Counted from the stretch's first letter, positions 7,900 through 16,874 are shown. The stretch is DNA of 64,000 nucleotides from an uncultured Neomegalonema sp. (GCA_937990185.1 CALKBI010000067.1:1-64000), one strand, 5' to 3'. Numbers and translations are program-made. Notes: generated by a model from the letters alone, not told the origin.

Positions 7900-9511
7900 A
7901 TTCGCGCTCTGGTTCTGCATTGCTGCAACCCCTGCGTTATCTCAAGACACAACGCTTGGCTTGCCAACTGCCACTCCCTTGCCGAATGAGCCTGTCACGG
8001 TAGAGCCGGGTCAAGGTTTGCTTGATTCGGGGCGCGTAGACGAAGGAATCTCTGCGGCTGAAATCGGTACAGCAAGCGCACAAGCCGCTGGCCTCGTAGG
8101 ATCACAAGCGAGTGGCTTGCCGGAAACCATGTGGCAAGGCAGCACTGGAAGAGATGCCCTTGCCGCCGTCGATACGGCACAACCCAGTGAATTATGGCGC
8201 GTTAACGCCTTGGTCCGGCGCGCACTGGTCTCCGGCGCGATACCTCCGGATAATGCCGACGGATTGCTCGCAAAACGCGCGGCTGCTTTGCTCCGTTTCG
8301 GTGCAGCAGAAGAGGCTGCAAGTCTGGCAGGTGTTGCCGGAACCGCCGCAAATCTCGAATTACGCCGTGTCGGCGCTGAGGCCGATCTGATCATCGGACG
8401 CGGAGATGCGATCTGCAAATCTCCAGCCGTGCTGCCAGCAAACCTACCGACAGAAGACCCGGATAAATTCTGGACGACTTTGCGCGGCTTTTGCCTTGCC
8501 AAATCAGGCGATCCGCTCGCCGCTGTTGCCGTCGCTGCGATGCAAGAAGTTGGTGGTGTTGATCCAATTGATGCCGAATTGCTGGAAGCAATGATCGACG
8601 AAGGACTGGCAGAATTCATCGCTACGCCGCGCGGTGAAAACCTGACCCCCTTGCGTATTGCGATCTTGCGACGGCTTGGAAGACCCGCCGATGGCCTCGC
8701 CGAAGTTGCGCCGCTAAAAATGTTGGCTGGAATTTTTGCACTTGAAAGCACGCCTTCCCGCGAAGCTGTGATTGCAGCAGAGCGCCTAGAAGCCGCCGGG
8801 TCTATTTCGCCACAAACATTAGTCGAGCTTTACCTGCTTCATGCCGATAATCTTGGCAACGATGATGTCGGGCGACGGGCTAAATCTGTCCGTGATGCCA
8901 TAAAATCAAGCGATGCGAATAGCCTTGGTACATTCCTGATTAAAACTGCGGAAGCGCGAGGGGCCGAGTCGTTTACGCGAATGGCACGTGCGCTTGCTCC
9001 GCTTATTGCACGGTTGCCCTCTTCCGCCGCCAACGGGATGGGAGCTGCTGGCTATGCGATCCGTGATGCGTTGTTGCTCGACGGCCAAATAAGTGCCGCA
9101 GGACGCTGGTCCGACTCGCAAGGCCCGCGCTCTTTGCTTGATACTGCTGATACAAACGCACTATTCGCCATTGCCGATCCCGCATGGCCGGGAATATGGC
9201 AACGTGAATGGGGCGATGCATTACGCGAGCGCGCACGAAACGGAGACGAGAATGCCCGCCGTGCCCTTGGCGCACTTGCAGGATTCAAAATTGGCCCCGG
9301 CCCACAGCTTCCTGAAGAGGGATATCTCGCAGCGGCTCGCGAAGGACGGATTGCAGAAGCAATTTTTGGTGCGTCAGCCGCCATTCGTAGCGAAACCCCG
9401 CCATCAGCACGAACAATCGATACTCTCATTCGTGCCCTCAATGCCGCGGGACTCGGCGCTGACGCTCGTGCGATTGCTCTGGAAGCCATTTTGAAAGCGC
9501 GCTGGCGGTGA
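7880..9511 (+). CDS. Exported helical-repeat-like protein between aroK and xerD
   Basis: 543 residues from the start at 7880 (MFFSKNKFALWFCIAATPALSQD), which gives a clean signal peptide with cleavage near 21-22 and an AAGG 9 bases upstream; a longer frame from 7820 lacks this. The mature part is Ala/Leu-rich and mostly helical, resembling degenerate tetratricopeptide-like repeats, with no catalytic motif seen. It overlaps the small membrane gene upstream and is joined to xerD by a GTGA overlap. Similar exported proteins occupy this place between aroK and xerD in related alphaproteobacteria; function is not known to me. Confidence 0.8.
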   Translation: MFFSKNKFALWFCIAATPALSQDTTLGLPTATPLPNEPVTVEPGQGLLDSGRVDEGISAAEIGTASAQAAGLVGSQASGLPETMWQGSTGRDALAAVDTAQPSELWRVNALVRRALVSGAIPPDNADGLLAKRAAALLRFGAAEEAASLAGVAGTAANLELRRVGAEADLIIGRGDAICKSPAVLPANLPTEDPDKFWTTLRGFCLAKSGDPLAAVAVAAMQEVGGVDPIDAELLEAMIDEGLAEFIATPRGENLTPLRIAILRRLGRPADGLAEVAPLKMLAGIFALESTPSREAVIAAERLEAAGSISPQTLVELYLLHADNLGNDDVGRRAKSVRDAIKSSDANSLGTFLIKTAEARGAESFTRMARALAPLIARLPSSAANGMGAAGYAIRDALLLDGQISAAGRWSDSQGPRSLLDTADTNALFAIADPAWPGIWQREWGDALRERARNGDENARRALGALAGFKIGPGPQLPEEGYLAAAREGRIAEAIFGASAAIRSETPPSARTIDTLIRALNAAGLGADARAIALEAILKARWR

Positions 9512-10422
9512 GAGACGGTGATGACGCTATCGCAGCGTTTCTTTCCAGCATGGCTGCCGAAAGGGGAGCGGCACAAAACACGCTGGATGCTTATCGCCGC
9601 GATCTCTCGGACTACGAATCTAGCCTAAAGGCATATTCACTAACTCCTACAAGTGCAGCACGGAATGACATAGAAGGCTACATGGCAGGGCTGGCGGCCC
9701 AGGGCCTGGCAGCGACGACCCGTGCACGCAGGCTTTCCGCAATCAAGCAACTTCATGCCTTTTTGTATGCTGAAGGGTGGCGGGATACCGATCCCGCAGC
9801 GCCGGTTCGCGGCCCGTCACGTCCACGACGCTTACCCAAGACTCTCTCGACGGAAGACGTTTCACGCCTCATCGAAATCGCCCATGAGGGTGAAGGGCTT
9901 GCGGTAAGCCGCCGCGCCTGTCTGCTCGAAGTCCTTTATGCAACTGGCCTCAGGGTCACGGAATTGGTTTCGCTCCCCGTCGCGCAAATGCGCCGCAATC
10001 CGCAAATGATCAGGGTCAAAGGCAAGGGAGAAAAAGAGCGGCTCGCCCCGCTCTCGGATCGTGCCCGGGATGCGATCAATGCGTATTTGCCGCTGCGTGA
10101 CGCATCCAAAGATAAAGCATCGACCTTCATGTTTCCGTCTCGCGGAAAACTAGGCCACCTGACTCGCGAGCGATTTTATCAGATGATCCGGGAATTGGCT
10201 TTAAAGGCTGGCCTCGATCCCAGTGGTATTTCTCCTCACGCGATGCGCCATGCCTTCGCTACGCATATGCTGGCGAATGGAGCAGACCTGAGAGTCATAC
10301 AAACGCTTCTCGGACATGCTGATATCTCGACAACAGAAATATACACGCATGTTATGGACGACAGCTTGCGTGAGTTGGTTTTGGAAAACCACCCGCTTGC
10401 CGTCGCCGCTAAGCGGAAATAA
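9508..10422 (+). CDS. xerD: Site-specific tyrosine recombinase XerD
   Basis: 304 residues, start GTG at 9508 overlapping the previous stop (GTGA). The N-terminal SAM-like core-binding domain (about 6-92) precedes the catalytic domain. All catalytic residues are present: R149 (ATGLRVTEL), K173, H244 and R247 (HAMRHAFATH), H270 (LLGHADI) and the nucleophile Y279 (TEIYTHV). With XerC it resolves chromosome dimers at dif. It is the chromosomal housekeeping copy by context (next to aroKB), not a phage integrase. Confidence 0.94.
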   Translation: MRDGDDAIAAFLSSMAAERGAAQNTLDAYRRDLSDYESSLKAYSLTPTSAARNDIEGYMAGLAAQGLAATTRARRLSAIKQLHAFLYAEGWRDTDPAAPVRGPSRPRRLPKTLSTEDVSRLIEIAHEGEGLAVSRRACLLEVLYATGLRVTELVSLPVAQMRRNPQMIRVKGKGEKERLAPLSDRARDAINAYLPLRDASKDKASTFMFPSRGKLGHLTRERFYQMIRELALKAGLDPSGISPHAMRHAFATHMLANGADLRVIQTLLGHADISTTEIYTHVMDDSLRELVLENHPLAVAAKRK

Positions 10423-10442
10423 AGTGTAGCTGCGCTATCCGC

Positions 10443-11276
10443 TTATTCCGCTGCGAAGATACTCGTGACACCGCGGCGCATTTCCTGAGGAAAACTGTCT
10501 TCGCTCGGCCACCATCCGGTTCGCAACGTGTTATGATACCCTGCGGTTAAACCCACGCGCTCCATTGCCAATGCCGCATCCTTGTGATCATAGGTTAGCC
10601 GCTCAATCGAGACATCTTCACCGTCTAAAATTGCATAAGACGTGCGAACGTCGCCGTCGTGTCCCGGCAATCCAATGGCTCCGGCATTGATCCAATCGCA
10701 AGATTCTACACGCTCGATAAATGGAACCCCTGAATGCCCGCAAACAACGCCGTCTATTGGCCCGATCGCCTCTTCCAACAAAGCAATTTCCTGTGCTTTA
10801 CGCTCGGGAGGGTCCGTTGGCCAAATAAAGGCATTCATCTTTTCAGCACCGCCATGAATAACTGCATACCGCTTCCCCGCGTGGGTAAATACTGCCCGAC
10901 CCGGCATCTCTCGCATCCAAAGGCGCGTATCTTCTGACACCTGATTATTGGCATGGGCAAACCATTCGGCAGACAGCCGGTTACAGGTCGCACCTTCTTC
11001 AAATCCACACCCGCAATCGAGTTCATTAAACCCCAGAGAGTCTTCGCAATTGCCTGCAACAACCGCACAGCCCAGAGCGCGAACGGTTTGTGCCGTGCGT
11101 TCCGCTTCCGCCGCATACGCGCATACATCGCCCGTGCAAATCATTCGCTCAGGCGTAATACCGCGCTCCGTCGCCACTGTCATAAGCGCCTGCATCGCGC
11201 GCAAATTCGAGTATGGTCCTCCGAACAACAAGATCGGCCCGTCCAGTTCACCAAGATCAATAGTCGCGCGTGTCAT
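10443..11276 (-). CDS. Metallophosphoesterase-like protein with GGPYSN in place of DxH
   Basis: 277 residues from ATG 11276, which has AAAGGA 6 bases upstream; an open frame continues 11 codons further but lacks a ribosome site. The calcineurin-like phosphoesterase pattern is visible as GDVCAY, AGNCEDS, VIHGG and CGHSGVPF. The first metal motif, normally DxHG(N), is replaced by FGGPYSNLRAM. Such GGPYSN versions are common in alphaproteobacteria, so this is a subfamily feature and not decay. A Cys cluster (DCGCGFEEGATC) follows GNCED. Substrate unknown. Confidence 0.8.
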   Translation of the reverse strand: MTRATIDLGELDGPILLFGGPYSNLRAMQALMTVATERGITPERMICTGDVCAYAAEAERTAQTVRALGCAVVAGNCEDSLGFNELDCGCGFEEGATCNRLSAEWFAHANNQVSEDTRLWMREMPGRAVFTHAGKRYAVIHGGAEKMNAFIWPTDPPERKAQEIALLEEAIGPIDGVVCGHSGVPFIERVESCDWINAGAIGLPGHDGDVRTSYAILDGEDVSIERLTYDHKDAALAMERVGLTAGYHNTLRTGWWPSEDSFPQEMRRGVTSIFAAE

Positions 11277-11349
11277 TCGAATCCTTTCACTCTTAGACAG
11301 ATACACCATATAGCCTGCATCTGTTGATCTGACATATTTGGGGAGACCA

Positions 11350-12684
11350 ATGGCAACCGAACCTTTGAACGCAGCGGTCGAAACGAGCGGAGGCTCGATT
11401 TGGACTTTTTCTGCGATATTCGGCTTATTGCTGCTTTCCGCATTTTTCTCGGGGTCGGAGACAGCCTTAACCGCTGTAAGTCGCGCAAAACTAAGGCGTA
11501 TGGCGGATCAAGGCTCGAAGGCAGCACGGCGTGTTATTGGCCTGACCGACGATGGTGAGACGCTGATTGGTGCAATCCTGATCGGCAATAACGTCGTCAA
11601 TATTCTCGCGACATCTTTGGCGACATCCTTAGCGTTGTCGATTTTCGGCGATTCCGGTGTCGCCATCGCGACTCTAGTGATGACGGTGTTGGTGATGATC
11701 TTCGCCGAAGTCCTCCCGAAGACCTATGCCTTTGCGAATTCTGAAAAAGCCTCGCTTCTCGCCTCACGGCCCATCGCTTTGCTCGTTCGGCTCTTCTACC
11801 CCATTGTTATAGCAGTACAATTCATCGTGCGAGGCGCTTTAAGTCTGTTCGGGTTGAAGCTGGATAAAGACGCCCATGTCCTCTCCCACGAGGCGCATGA
11901 TGAGATTCGCGGCGCAATCGATCTGCACCATTATGAAAGTGGCGGCGTCGAGAAAAGTGACCGCGACCGTCTCGTCGGGGCGCTTGATCTGGGGGATCGC
12001 GAAGTTTCCGAAGTGATGATGCACCGCCGTAACATCATGATGTTAAACGCTGATTCTCCCCCTCAAGAGCTGATCGAAGCCGTTTTGGAAAGCGCCTATA
12101 CCCGCATTCCGCTTTGGCGTGACGAGCAAGAAAACATCGTCGGGGTTATCCACGCAAAAGACCTCCTCCGTGCTGTTGATAAGCTCATAAGACGCGATGG
12201 CGGTGGACTGGAAGGTGTTGATAATCTTGACATTCTCAAGATTGCCATGGAGCCTTGGTTCGTCCCCGACACCACATCCCTTTCAGATCAATTACGGGAA
12301 TTTCTCAGTAAAAAGAGCCACTTCGCGCTGGTTGTTGATGAGTACGGTGCGCTACAAGGTCTTATCACCCTGGAAGATATCATTGAAGAGATCGTCGGCG
12401 AGATCGAAGACGAGCATGACATCCAAACCGATGGCGTCACCCGCGAGTCCGATGGCGCGTTTCTCGCCGATGGCACGGTGACGATCCGCGACCTAAACCG
12501 TTATTTTGATTGGAATTTACCGGATGAGGAAGCCACGACAATCGCGGGGCTGGTGATCCACGAAGCCCAAGCAATCCCAGCACAAGGGCAAAGTTTCGTC
12601 TTTCATGACTTCCGTTTCGACATCGTAACGCGGGTTCGAAACCAAATCACACAGCTTCGGATCAGGCCCCTAAAGCGGGCTTAG
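11350..12684 (+). CDS. CorB/HlyC-CorC (CNNM-type) membrane protein with CBS pair
   Basis: 444 residues from ATG 11350, preceded by GGGGAG at 5 bases; a TTG four codons earlier is less likely. Order: a DUF21 transmembrane domain (about 15-190, several helices, GSETALTAVSRAKLRRMA), a CBS pair (about 205-335, with HFALVVDEYGALQGLITLEDI), and the C-terminal transporter-associated domain (about 350-440). This is the prokaryotic CNNM/CorB family linked to Mg2+ or Co2+ transport. Divergent to the phosphoesterase-like gene with 73 bp between. Confidence 0.9.
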   Translation: MATEPLNAAVETSGGSIWTFSAIFGLLLLSAFFSGSETALTAVSRAKLRRMADQGSKAARRVIGLTDDGETLIGAILIGNNVVNILATSLATSLALSIFGDSGVAIATLVMTVLVMIFAEVLPKTYAFANSEKASLLASRPIALLVRLFYPIVIAVQFIVRGALSLFGLKLDKDAHVLSHEAHDEIRGAIDLHHYESGGVEKSDRDRLVGALDLGDREVSEVMMHRRNIMMLNADSPPQELIEAVLESAYTRIPLWRDEQENIVGVIHAKDLLRAVDKLIRRDGGGLEGVDNLDILKIAMEPWFVPDTTSLSDQLREFLSKKSHFALVVDEYGALQGLITLEDIIEEIVGEIEDEHDIQTDGVTRESDGAFLADGTVTIRDLNRYFDWNLPDEEATTIAGLVIHEAQAIPAQGQSFVFHDFRFDIVTRVRNQITQLRIRPLKRA

Positions 12685-12696
12685 TCTGTGAGAAAA

Positions 12697-12747
12697 CACG
12701 CGGGTTTCCATGGGAAAATGCTGAAAACCAGTTGCAAAACCCGCGTG
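12697..12747. repeat. Perfect 11-bp inverted repeat
   Basis: CACGCGGGTTT (12697-12707) and AAACCCGCGTG (12737-12747) are exact reverse complements, separated by 29 bases, just after the corB stop. It could fold as a long-loop 3' hairpin in the corB transcript. Confidence 0.5.
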
Positions 12748-12758
12748 AAAGTATGGCA

Positions 12759-12777
12759 AAAGCCGTCAAACGGCTTT
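12759..12777 (-). terminator. Hairpin after the DM13 gene
   Basis: Stem AAAGCCGT / ACGGCTTT with a three-base loop, 9 bases past the DM13 stop on the minus strand, followed there by TTTTGCC-like sequence. Plausible weak terminator in the convergent gap with corB. Confidence 0.45.
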
Positions 12778-12785
12778 CAACAATC

Positions 12786-13166
12786 TTATTTGATGCTCGC
12801 AACGCCGAGAGGAACCGAGAATTTCTCGCACCAGATGAACACATCGGTGAATGCCGCTGCATTCAGGTGAGCAGGAACGCGGTAAGTTTGTGCGCCGGTA
12901 TTCGACTCGAGAACACCGATCAGCGTGCCTTCGACATATTCGCCATTGATGCCAAATCCGACTTTCGGGTCAGGTGCGCCGTCGAGGAAAAAGTCTTTGG
13001 CCAACTCGACAGTATATCCGGACTCATGTTTGGTCAGCGTCACCCCGCCGGTATTCACATGGTTCGAACGGCCTTCAAATTCGCCGCTACGCGAATCGTC
13101 ATGAGCAAAAGCGCTGGTTGCGAGTGCGCCGGTGAATGCGGCGAGAGCGAGAGATTTACGGATCAT
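12786..13166 (-). CDS. Exported DM13-domain protein
   Basis: 126 residues from ATG 13166 (GGAGA 7 bases upstream), with a signal peptide MIRKSLALAAFTGALATSAFA and a mature domain ending FIWCEKFSVPLGVASI. The single Cys in the W-C-x-x-F-S-V-P motif is the signature of DM13 domains, which are proposed to take part in redox or electron transfer. It is divergent from the copper operon (234 bp between), so a link to copper or redox stress is likely but not proven. A frame extending 24 codons upstream is ignored because the signal peptide fixes the start. Confidence 0.85.
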   Translation of the reverse strand: MIRKSLALAAFTGALATSAFAHDDSRSGEFEGRSNHVNTGGVTLTKHESGYTVELAKDFFLDGAPDPKVGFGINGEYVEGTLIGVLESNTGAQTYRVPAHLNAAAFTDVFIWCEKFSVPLGVASIK

Positions 13167-13363
13167 AATATGTCTCCAATTAAATGTTTCTGTGGTTGAC
13201 GGTCCCGACAACGAGCGTTGTTCCATCCCGTCAAGCACTTATTTGCACGATGGTGAGGGCGAAGAGAAATATCTCTTAACTTTGGTCTTTATAGACAGAG
13301 GCTATGGAAGGCAAAGGACTTCTCAGCAGAGCAACGCGCTCAAATAAATTTGCCGGGATACAC

Positions 13364-13394
13364 TTGACCTTCCAGCGGGGGGAAAGTTTATAGA
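13364..13394 (+). promoter_or_regulatory. CueR-type (MerR family) copper-responsive promoter
   Basis: -35 TTGACC (13364-13369), a 19-base spacer and -10 TATAGA (13389-13394). The spacer carries the dyad ACCTTCC-N7-GGAAAGT, differing in one base from the CueR operator ACCTTCC-N7-GGAAGGT. The overlong 19-base spacer is the hallmark of MerR-family activated promoters. The expected transcription start, about 7 bases after the -10, falls on the ATG at 13401. No cueR gene lies in the window. Confidence 0.85.
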
Positions 13395-13400
13395 TAAAGC

Positions 13401-13769
13401 ATGAAAGCGTTCCGATCAGCTTTGTCGATCTTAATTTTACTCGCATTTGCGATGTCGAATGCCTTATCGCACGTGCACGCGATGCCTGACCACTCAGGGA
13501 ATTTAACGCAACCACCCCATGCAACTCATCATGTGCATATGGTGGATCATCACCAAGATCATAAAGTCGAAGAGTCTCAAACGCATCATACCGCAAGCCA
13601 CGCTGACCTCCTGCATTGTTGCAGCATGGGAGCTTGCGCGGTGAGTAATATAACCCCGCCGTTGCAATGCTTGCTCAAAGTGAGGATAGCGCTCGATGTG
13701 CCGCCTTTCTATGACAGGCCATCGGTTGCCTTTGTGCCGGAGGCTCCCCCTCCCCGAATGAATAGCTGA
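13401..13769 (+). CDS. His-rich exported copper-associated protein (CopL/DUF2946-like)
   Basis: 122 residues: a hydrophobic signal or anchor (1-28), a His-rich stretch (about 29-70, HHVHMVDHHQDH and others), a Cys pair HCCSMGAC, and a tail ending PPPRMNS. Small proteins of this build precede copABCD-type operons and are thought to bind copper or take part in its sensing. There is no Shine-Dalgarno sequence within 15 bases and the promoter's predicted start is at or near the ATG, so the mRNA may be leaderless. First gene of the copper operon; 65 bases to the cupredoxin gene. Confidence 0.75.
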   Translation: MKAFRSALSILILLAFAMSNALSHVHAMPDHSGNLTQPPHATHHVHMVDHHQDHKVEESQTHHTASHADLLHCCSMGACAVSNITPPLQCLLKVRIALDVPPFYDRPSVAFVPEAPPPRMNS

Positions 13770-13834
13770 TCGAAACCGGTTCCGTATGCCGTCTGGCCGG
13801 AGCCATCGAAACGCTATTCTTTGGAGAAAAATCC

Positions 13835-14383
13835 ATGACCAACTTTAAATCTGCGGCTGTGGCCGCCCTTCTTGCCGTGCTTGTTCCAGCCTCTCTGACT
13901 TATGCCGCTGGCAGCGGTGGACATGGTGGCTCTCATGCCCACGGCGCTGCGGCGGATATCGGCACACCGGGCGGTACACCGTCGCGGACAGTCACAATCT
14001 CAATGTATGATAATTATTACGAGCCTGAGAACATTTCAGTCGCGAAAGGCGAGACAGTAAAATTCGTCGTCAAAAACGAAGGCTCTTTCGTTCACGAATT
14101 CAACATTGGCACGCCTGAATCTCACGCCGCACACGGCCCGCACATGGCGATGCTGTTCGAGATGGGCATGATCGAACCGGACAAAATCAACCGTGCAGAA
14201 ATGGCAGCCACTAAAGGCAGCGACCATGACATGAGCCATGACGCACCCAATTCTCTGTTGATGAACCCGGGCGAGACGCAGGAACTTGTCTGGACCTTTA
14301 ACACCGATAAAGAACTGGAATTCGCCTGTAATATTCCCGGTCACTACGATGCCGGAATGTACGGCGCTCTGGCCATCAATTAA
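13835..14383 (+). CDS. Periplasmic cupredoxin (CopI-like)
   Basis: 182 residues with a signal peptide (about 1-25), a His/Gly-rich N-terminus (GGHGGSHAHG) and one plastocyanin/azurin-type domain. The type-1 copper ligands are H87 (FVHEF), C165 (FACN), H170 and M175 (GHYDAGM). It probably binds copper in the periplasm and hands it to, or accepts electrons for, the oxidase CopA encoded next. GGAG is 8 bases upstream of the ATG. Extra His/Met residues (HMAML, HDMSH) in the loop 97-135 fit copper tolerance. Confidence 0.88.
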   Translation: MTNFKSAAVAALLAVLVPASLTYAAGSGGHGGSHAHGAAADIGTPGGTPSRTVTISMYDNYYEPENISVAKGETVKFVVKNEGSFVHEFNIGTPESHAAHGPHMAMLFEMGMIEPDKINRAEMAATKGSDHDMSHDAPNSLLMNPGETQELVWTFNTDKELEFACNIPGHYDAGMYGALAIN

Positions 14384-14403
14384 CCCTGAAAGGAGAAGTG
14401 ACC

Positions 14404-16152
14404 ATGCGCGTTTTATCAATCGCTGCCATTGCCCTGACCCTTCTGGGTGCAACAACAGTACAAGCCGGTGAATATAACATCACCGTTGACCGCGTTAAGA
14501 TCGACCTCGGCCACACCACGAAAACCGGCGTTGGCTTTAACGGAAAATCTCCCGGTGAAACCCTGCGTTTTACCGAAGGCGAAGATGTTGTTATCAACGT
14601 CAAAAACAACCTCAGTGTGGATACTTCAATTCACTGGCACGGTTTTATTCTGCCCACGGCGATGGACGGTGTTCCGGGTCTTAGCTTTGACGGAATCAAA
14701 CCGGGCGAGACGTTCACATACCGTTTTCCGGTCGTGCAAAGCGGGACTTATTGGTATCACAGCCATAGCGGCTTTCAGGAACCTGACGGGGCTTACGGTT
14801 CGATCATCATCGACTCGAAAAAGCGCGAGCCGTTTAAATACGACCGCGAATACGTCGTGATCCTCGCTGACAAGCACCACCATTCCGGTGCGAAGATCAT
14901 GCGCAATCTCAAAACGGATGCGGATTATTACAACCGCAAACAGCGCACACTGTTCGACTTTTTCTCGGATATCGGCAGCAAAGGCTCCGATGCCGCGCTT
15001 GCGAACCGTGAAGAATGGGGCGAGATGCGCATGATGCCGACAGACATCGAAGATGTTCAAGGGTACACGCCGCTGATGAACGGCAAGACACCGGATCAGA
15101 ACTGGACCGGCCTGTTCAAAAAGGGCGAACGCATCCGTCTGCGCTTCATCAATGCTTCGGCAATGAGCTTTTTTGACATCCGCATACCGGGCATGAAAAT
15201 GACCGTTGTTTCTGCCGACGGCAATAACGTCCAGCCGGTTACGGTGGATGAATTCCGCATCGCGGTGGCGGAAACATATGACGTGATTGTCCACCCGAAG
15301 GACGAGAAGGCGTATACGATCTTTGCTGAATCCATGGGCCGCACGGCGGCGGCACGGGGAACACTTGCACCCCGTCTTGGTATGAGCGCCGACGTGCCGG
15401 AACTGCGCGAGCCGCCTTTGCTCACAATGTCCGACATGCGTCTCTCGCCTCTCCATCAGGGTGCAGGGCATGAGGGCCACGGTGCAGAGCATGGTGGTGC
15501 TGAAGGCGAACATGCCGGTCATGGCGGTGGCCACGGTGAAGGACACGGCGGCGGTGAAACTCATGTCATGGCTGATGGGACTGTCATGTCCGGAGCGGAA
15601 CATGCGGGACATGGCGGACACGGGCAGCACGGTGCGAAGAAACCTGACCCATTCTACGCACCGAACTCGGGCCTAAAACCGACAGCGGCAAATGGTGGTA
15701 AATTCCTGTCTTATGCCGACCTCAAGGCACAAAAACCCCTCTACCCCGACCGTGAAGCAACACGCGAAATGGAAATGCGTCTGACCGGAAATATGGAGCG
15801 CTATTCGTGGTCTATCAACGGCGTCAAATATGCCGACTCCGATCCGATCCGCTTCAAATACGGCGAACGGGTGCGGATTAAATTCGTGAATGAGACAATG
15901 ATGACTCATCCGATGCACTTGCACGGCATGTGGTCGATCCTCGATAACGGGTCCGGCAAATGGGACCCGCTAAAACACGTGATCTCGGTCGCACCCGGCA
16001 CGACGGTTTATATGGAAACCGAAGTGGACGCGCCGGGGCAATGGGCTTTCCATTGTCACCTCGCCTATCACGCCAAAGCGGGCATGTTCCGTAAAGTCAT
16101 TGTCGAAGGTGGCCCGAAAGAAGCCGCGCTCAAGGACAAGACAAAAGGATGA
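14404..16152 (+). CDS. copA: Multicopper oxidase CopA (copper resistance)
   Basis: 582 residues; the ATG at 14404 has AGGAGA 7 bases upstream and is preferred to GTG 14398. Sec signal peptide (1-21), then three cupredoxin domains. Copper-cluster motifs: HWHG (77-80), YWYHSHSG, HPMHLHG and HCHLAYHAKAGM near the end, so the type 1, 2 and 3 sites look complete. Between domains 2 and 3 lies a low-complexity His/Gly/Glu segment (about 352-412) that can bind many Cu ions. It oxidises Cu(I) in the periplasm. Typical CopA proteins have a Tat signal; here the twin-Arg motif is missing. The stop overlaps copB (ATGA). Confidence 0.95.
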   Translation: MRVLSIAAIALTLLGATTVQAGEYNITVDRVKIDLGHTTKTGVGFNGKSPGETLRFTEGEDVVINVKNNLSVDTSIHWHGFILPTAMDGVPGLSFDGIKPGETFTYRFPVVQSGTYWYHSHSGFQEPDGAYGSIIIDSKKREPFKYDREYVVILADKHHHSGAKIMRNLKTDADYYNRKQRTLFDFFSDIGSKGSDAALANREEWGEMRMMPTDIEDVQGYTPLMNGKTPDQNWTGLFKKGERIRLRFINASAMSFFDIRIPGMKMTVVSADGNNVQPVTVDEFRIAVAETYDVIVHPKDEKAYTIFAESMGRTAAARGTLAPRLGMSADVPELREPPLLTMSDMRLSPLHQGAGHEGHGAEHGGAEGEHAGHGGGHGEGHGGGETHVMADGTVMSGAEHAGHGGHGQHGAKKPDPFYAPNSGLKPTAANGGKFLSYADLKAQKPLYPDREATREMEMRLTGNMERYSWSINGVKYADSDPIRFKYGERVRIKFVNETMMTHPMHLHGMWSILDNGSGKWDPLKHVISVAPGTTVYMETEVDAPGQWAFHCHLAYHAKAGMFRKVIVEGGPKEAALKDKTKG

Positions 16153-16874
16153 AGCCCTCGAAATGGGTCGCGGTAATCGCGGCCATTGTGCTGTGCGCGA
16201 GCGGTGCTCGCGCGCAGGACATTTCGGATGCGGGCCTTGTCGTCTGGGGCGGAAAACTTGAACGCTTCGAATTCCGCTTCGGCGATGAAGATGAACAAAT
16301 CGCCGCCTATGAAGGGGATGCGTTTGTCGGGACCGATGAGTTTAAAGTCAGATGGGAAGGAGAAGGCGAGTACGATTTAGACGAAGAAGTCCTCGAAGAT
16401 TTTGAGAACCAGATCGTCGCGCAAGTGCCGATCTCGACATTCTTCGATGCCAAGGCTGGTGTGAGGTTCGACAATCCCGACGGACCGGACCGCGTGTTCG
16501 GCGTTCTCGGCATTCACGGCCTTGCCCCTCAATGGTTCGAGATCGACGCCGATGCTTTTCTCAGTCAGGAGGGTGACATCTCAGGCCGGATCGAAGCGGA
16601 ATATGAAGGGCTGATTACCCAGAATATTTTGCTGGTTCCGTCGCTTGAAGTGGATTTCGGGTTTAGCCGCGATCAAGAAATCGGCCTTGGGGCCGGGCTT
16701 CGTAGCATCGAAGTGGGTGCGAGGCTTAGCTACGATCTGCTGGAACGTAATATTCAGCCCTATATCGGCGTGCATTACGAACACCTCTTCGGCGGAACCC
16801 GTGGCCTGACCCGCGCAGAGGGCGGCGATACAGAAGCAATATTCGCCGTCGCAGGCGTGCGCCTGACGTTCTAG
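16149..16874 (+). CDS. copB: Copper resistance outer-membrane protein CopB
   Basis: 241 residues with a signal peptide (MKPSKWVAVIAAIVLCASGARAQD) and a beta-barrel body ending in a C-terminal F (VAGVRLTF), as outer-membrane proteins do. LERFEFR, DIDAFLSQ-like (EIDADAFLSQEG), RIEAEYEG and IGVHYEHLFGGT are family hallmarks. The Met/His-rich N-terminal region found in longer CopB proteins is absent, so it is a short version. ATG overlaps the copA stop. Last gene of the copper operon. Confidence 0.93.
   Translation: MKPSKWVAVIAAIVLCASGARAQDISDAGLVVWGGKLERFEFRFGDEDEQIAAYEGDAFVGTDEFKVRWEGEGEYDLDEEVLEDFENQIVAQVPISTFFDAKAGVRFDNPDGPDRVFGVLGIHGLAPQWFEIDADAFLSQEGDISGRIEAEYEGLITQNILLVPSLEVDFGFSRDQEIGLGAGLRSIEVGARLSYDLLERNIQPYIGVHYEHLFGGTRGLTRAEGGDTEAIFAVAGVRLTF

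Noticed and set aside
13285-13296. Short dyad GTCT-TTAT-AGAC upstream of the copper promoter
   Set aside because: It is too short and lacks a matching -10/-35; could be chance.
14036-15630. Long open frames on the minus strand opposite cupredoxin and copA
   Set aside because: They mirror strongly coding plus-strand genes with complete copper motifs and have no ribosome sites.
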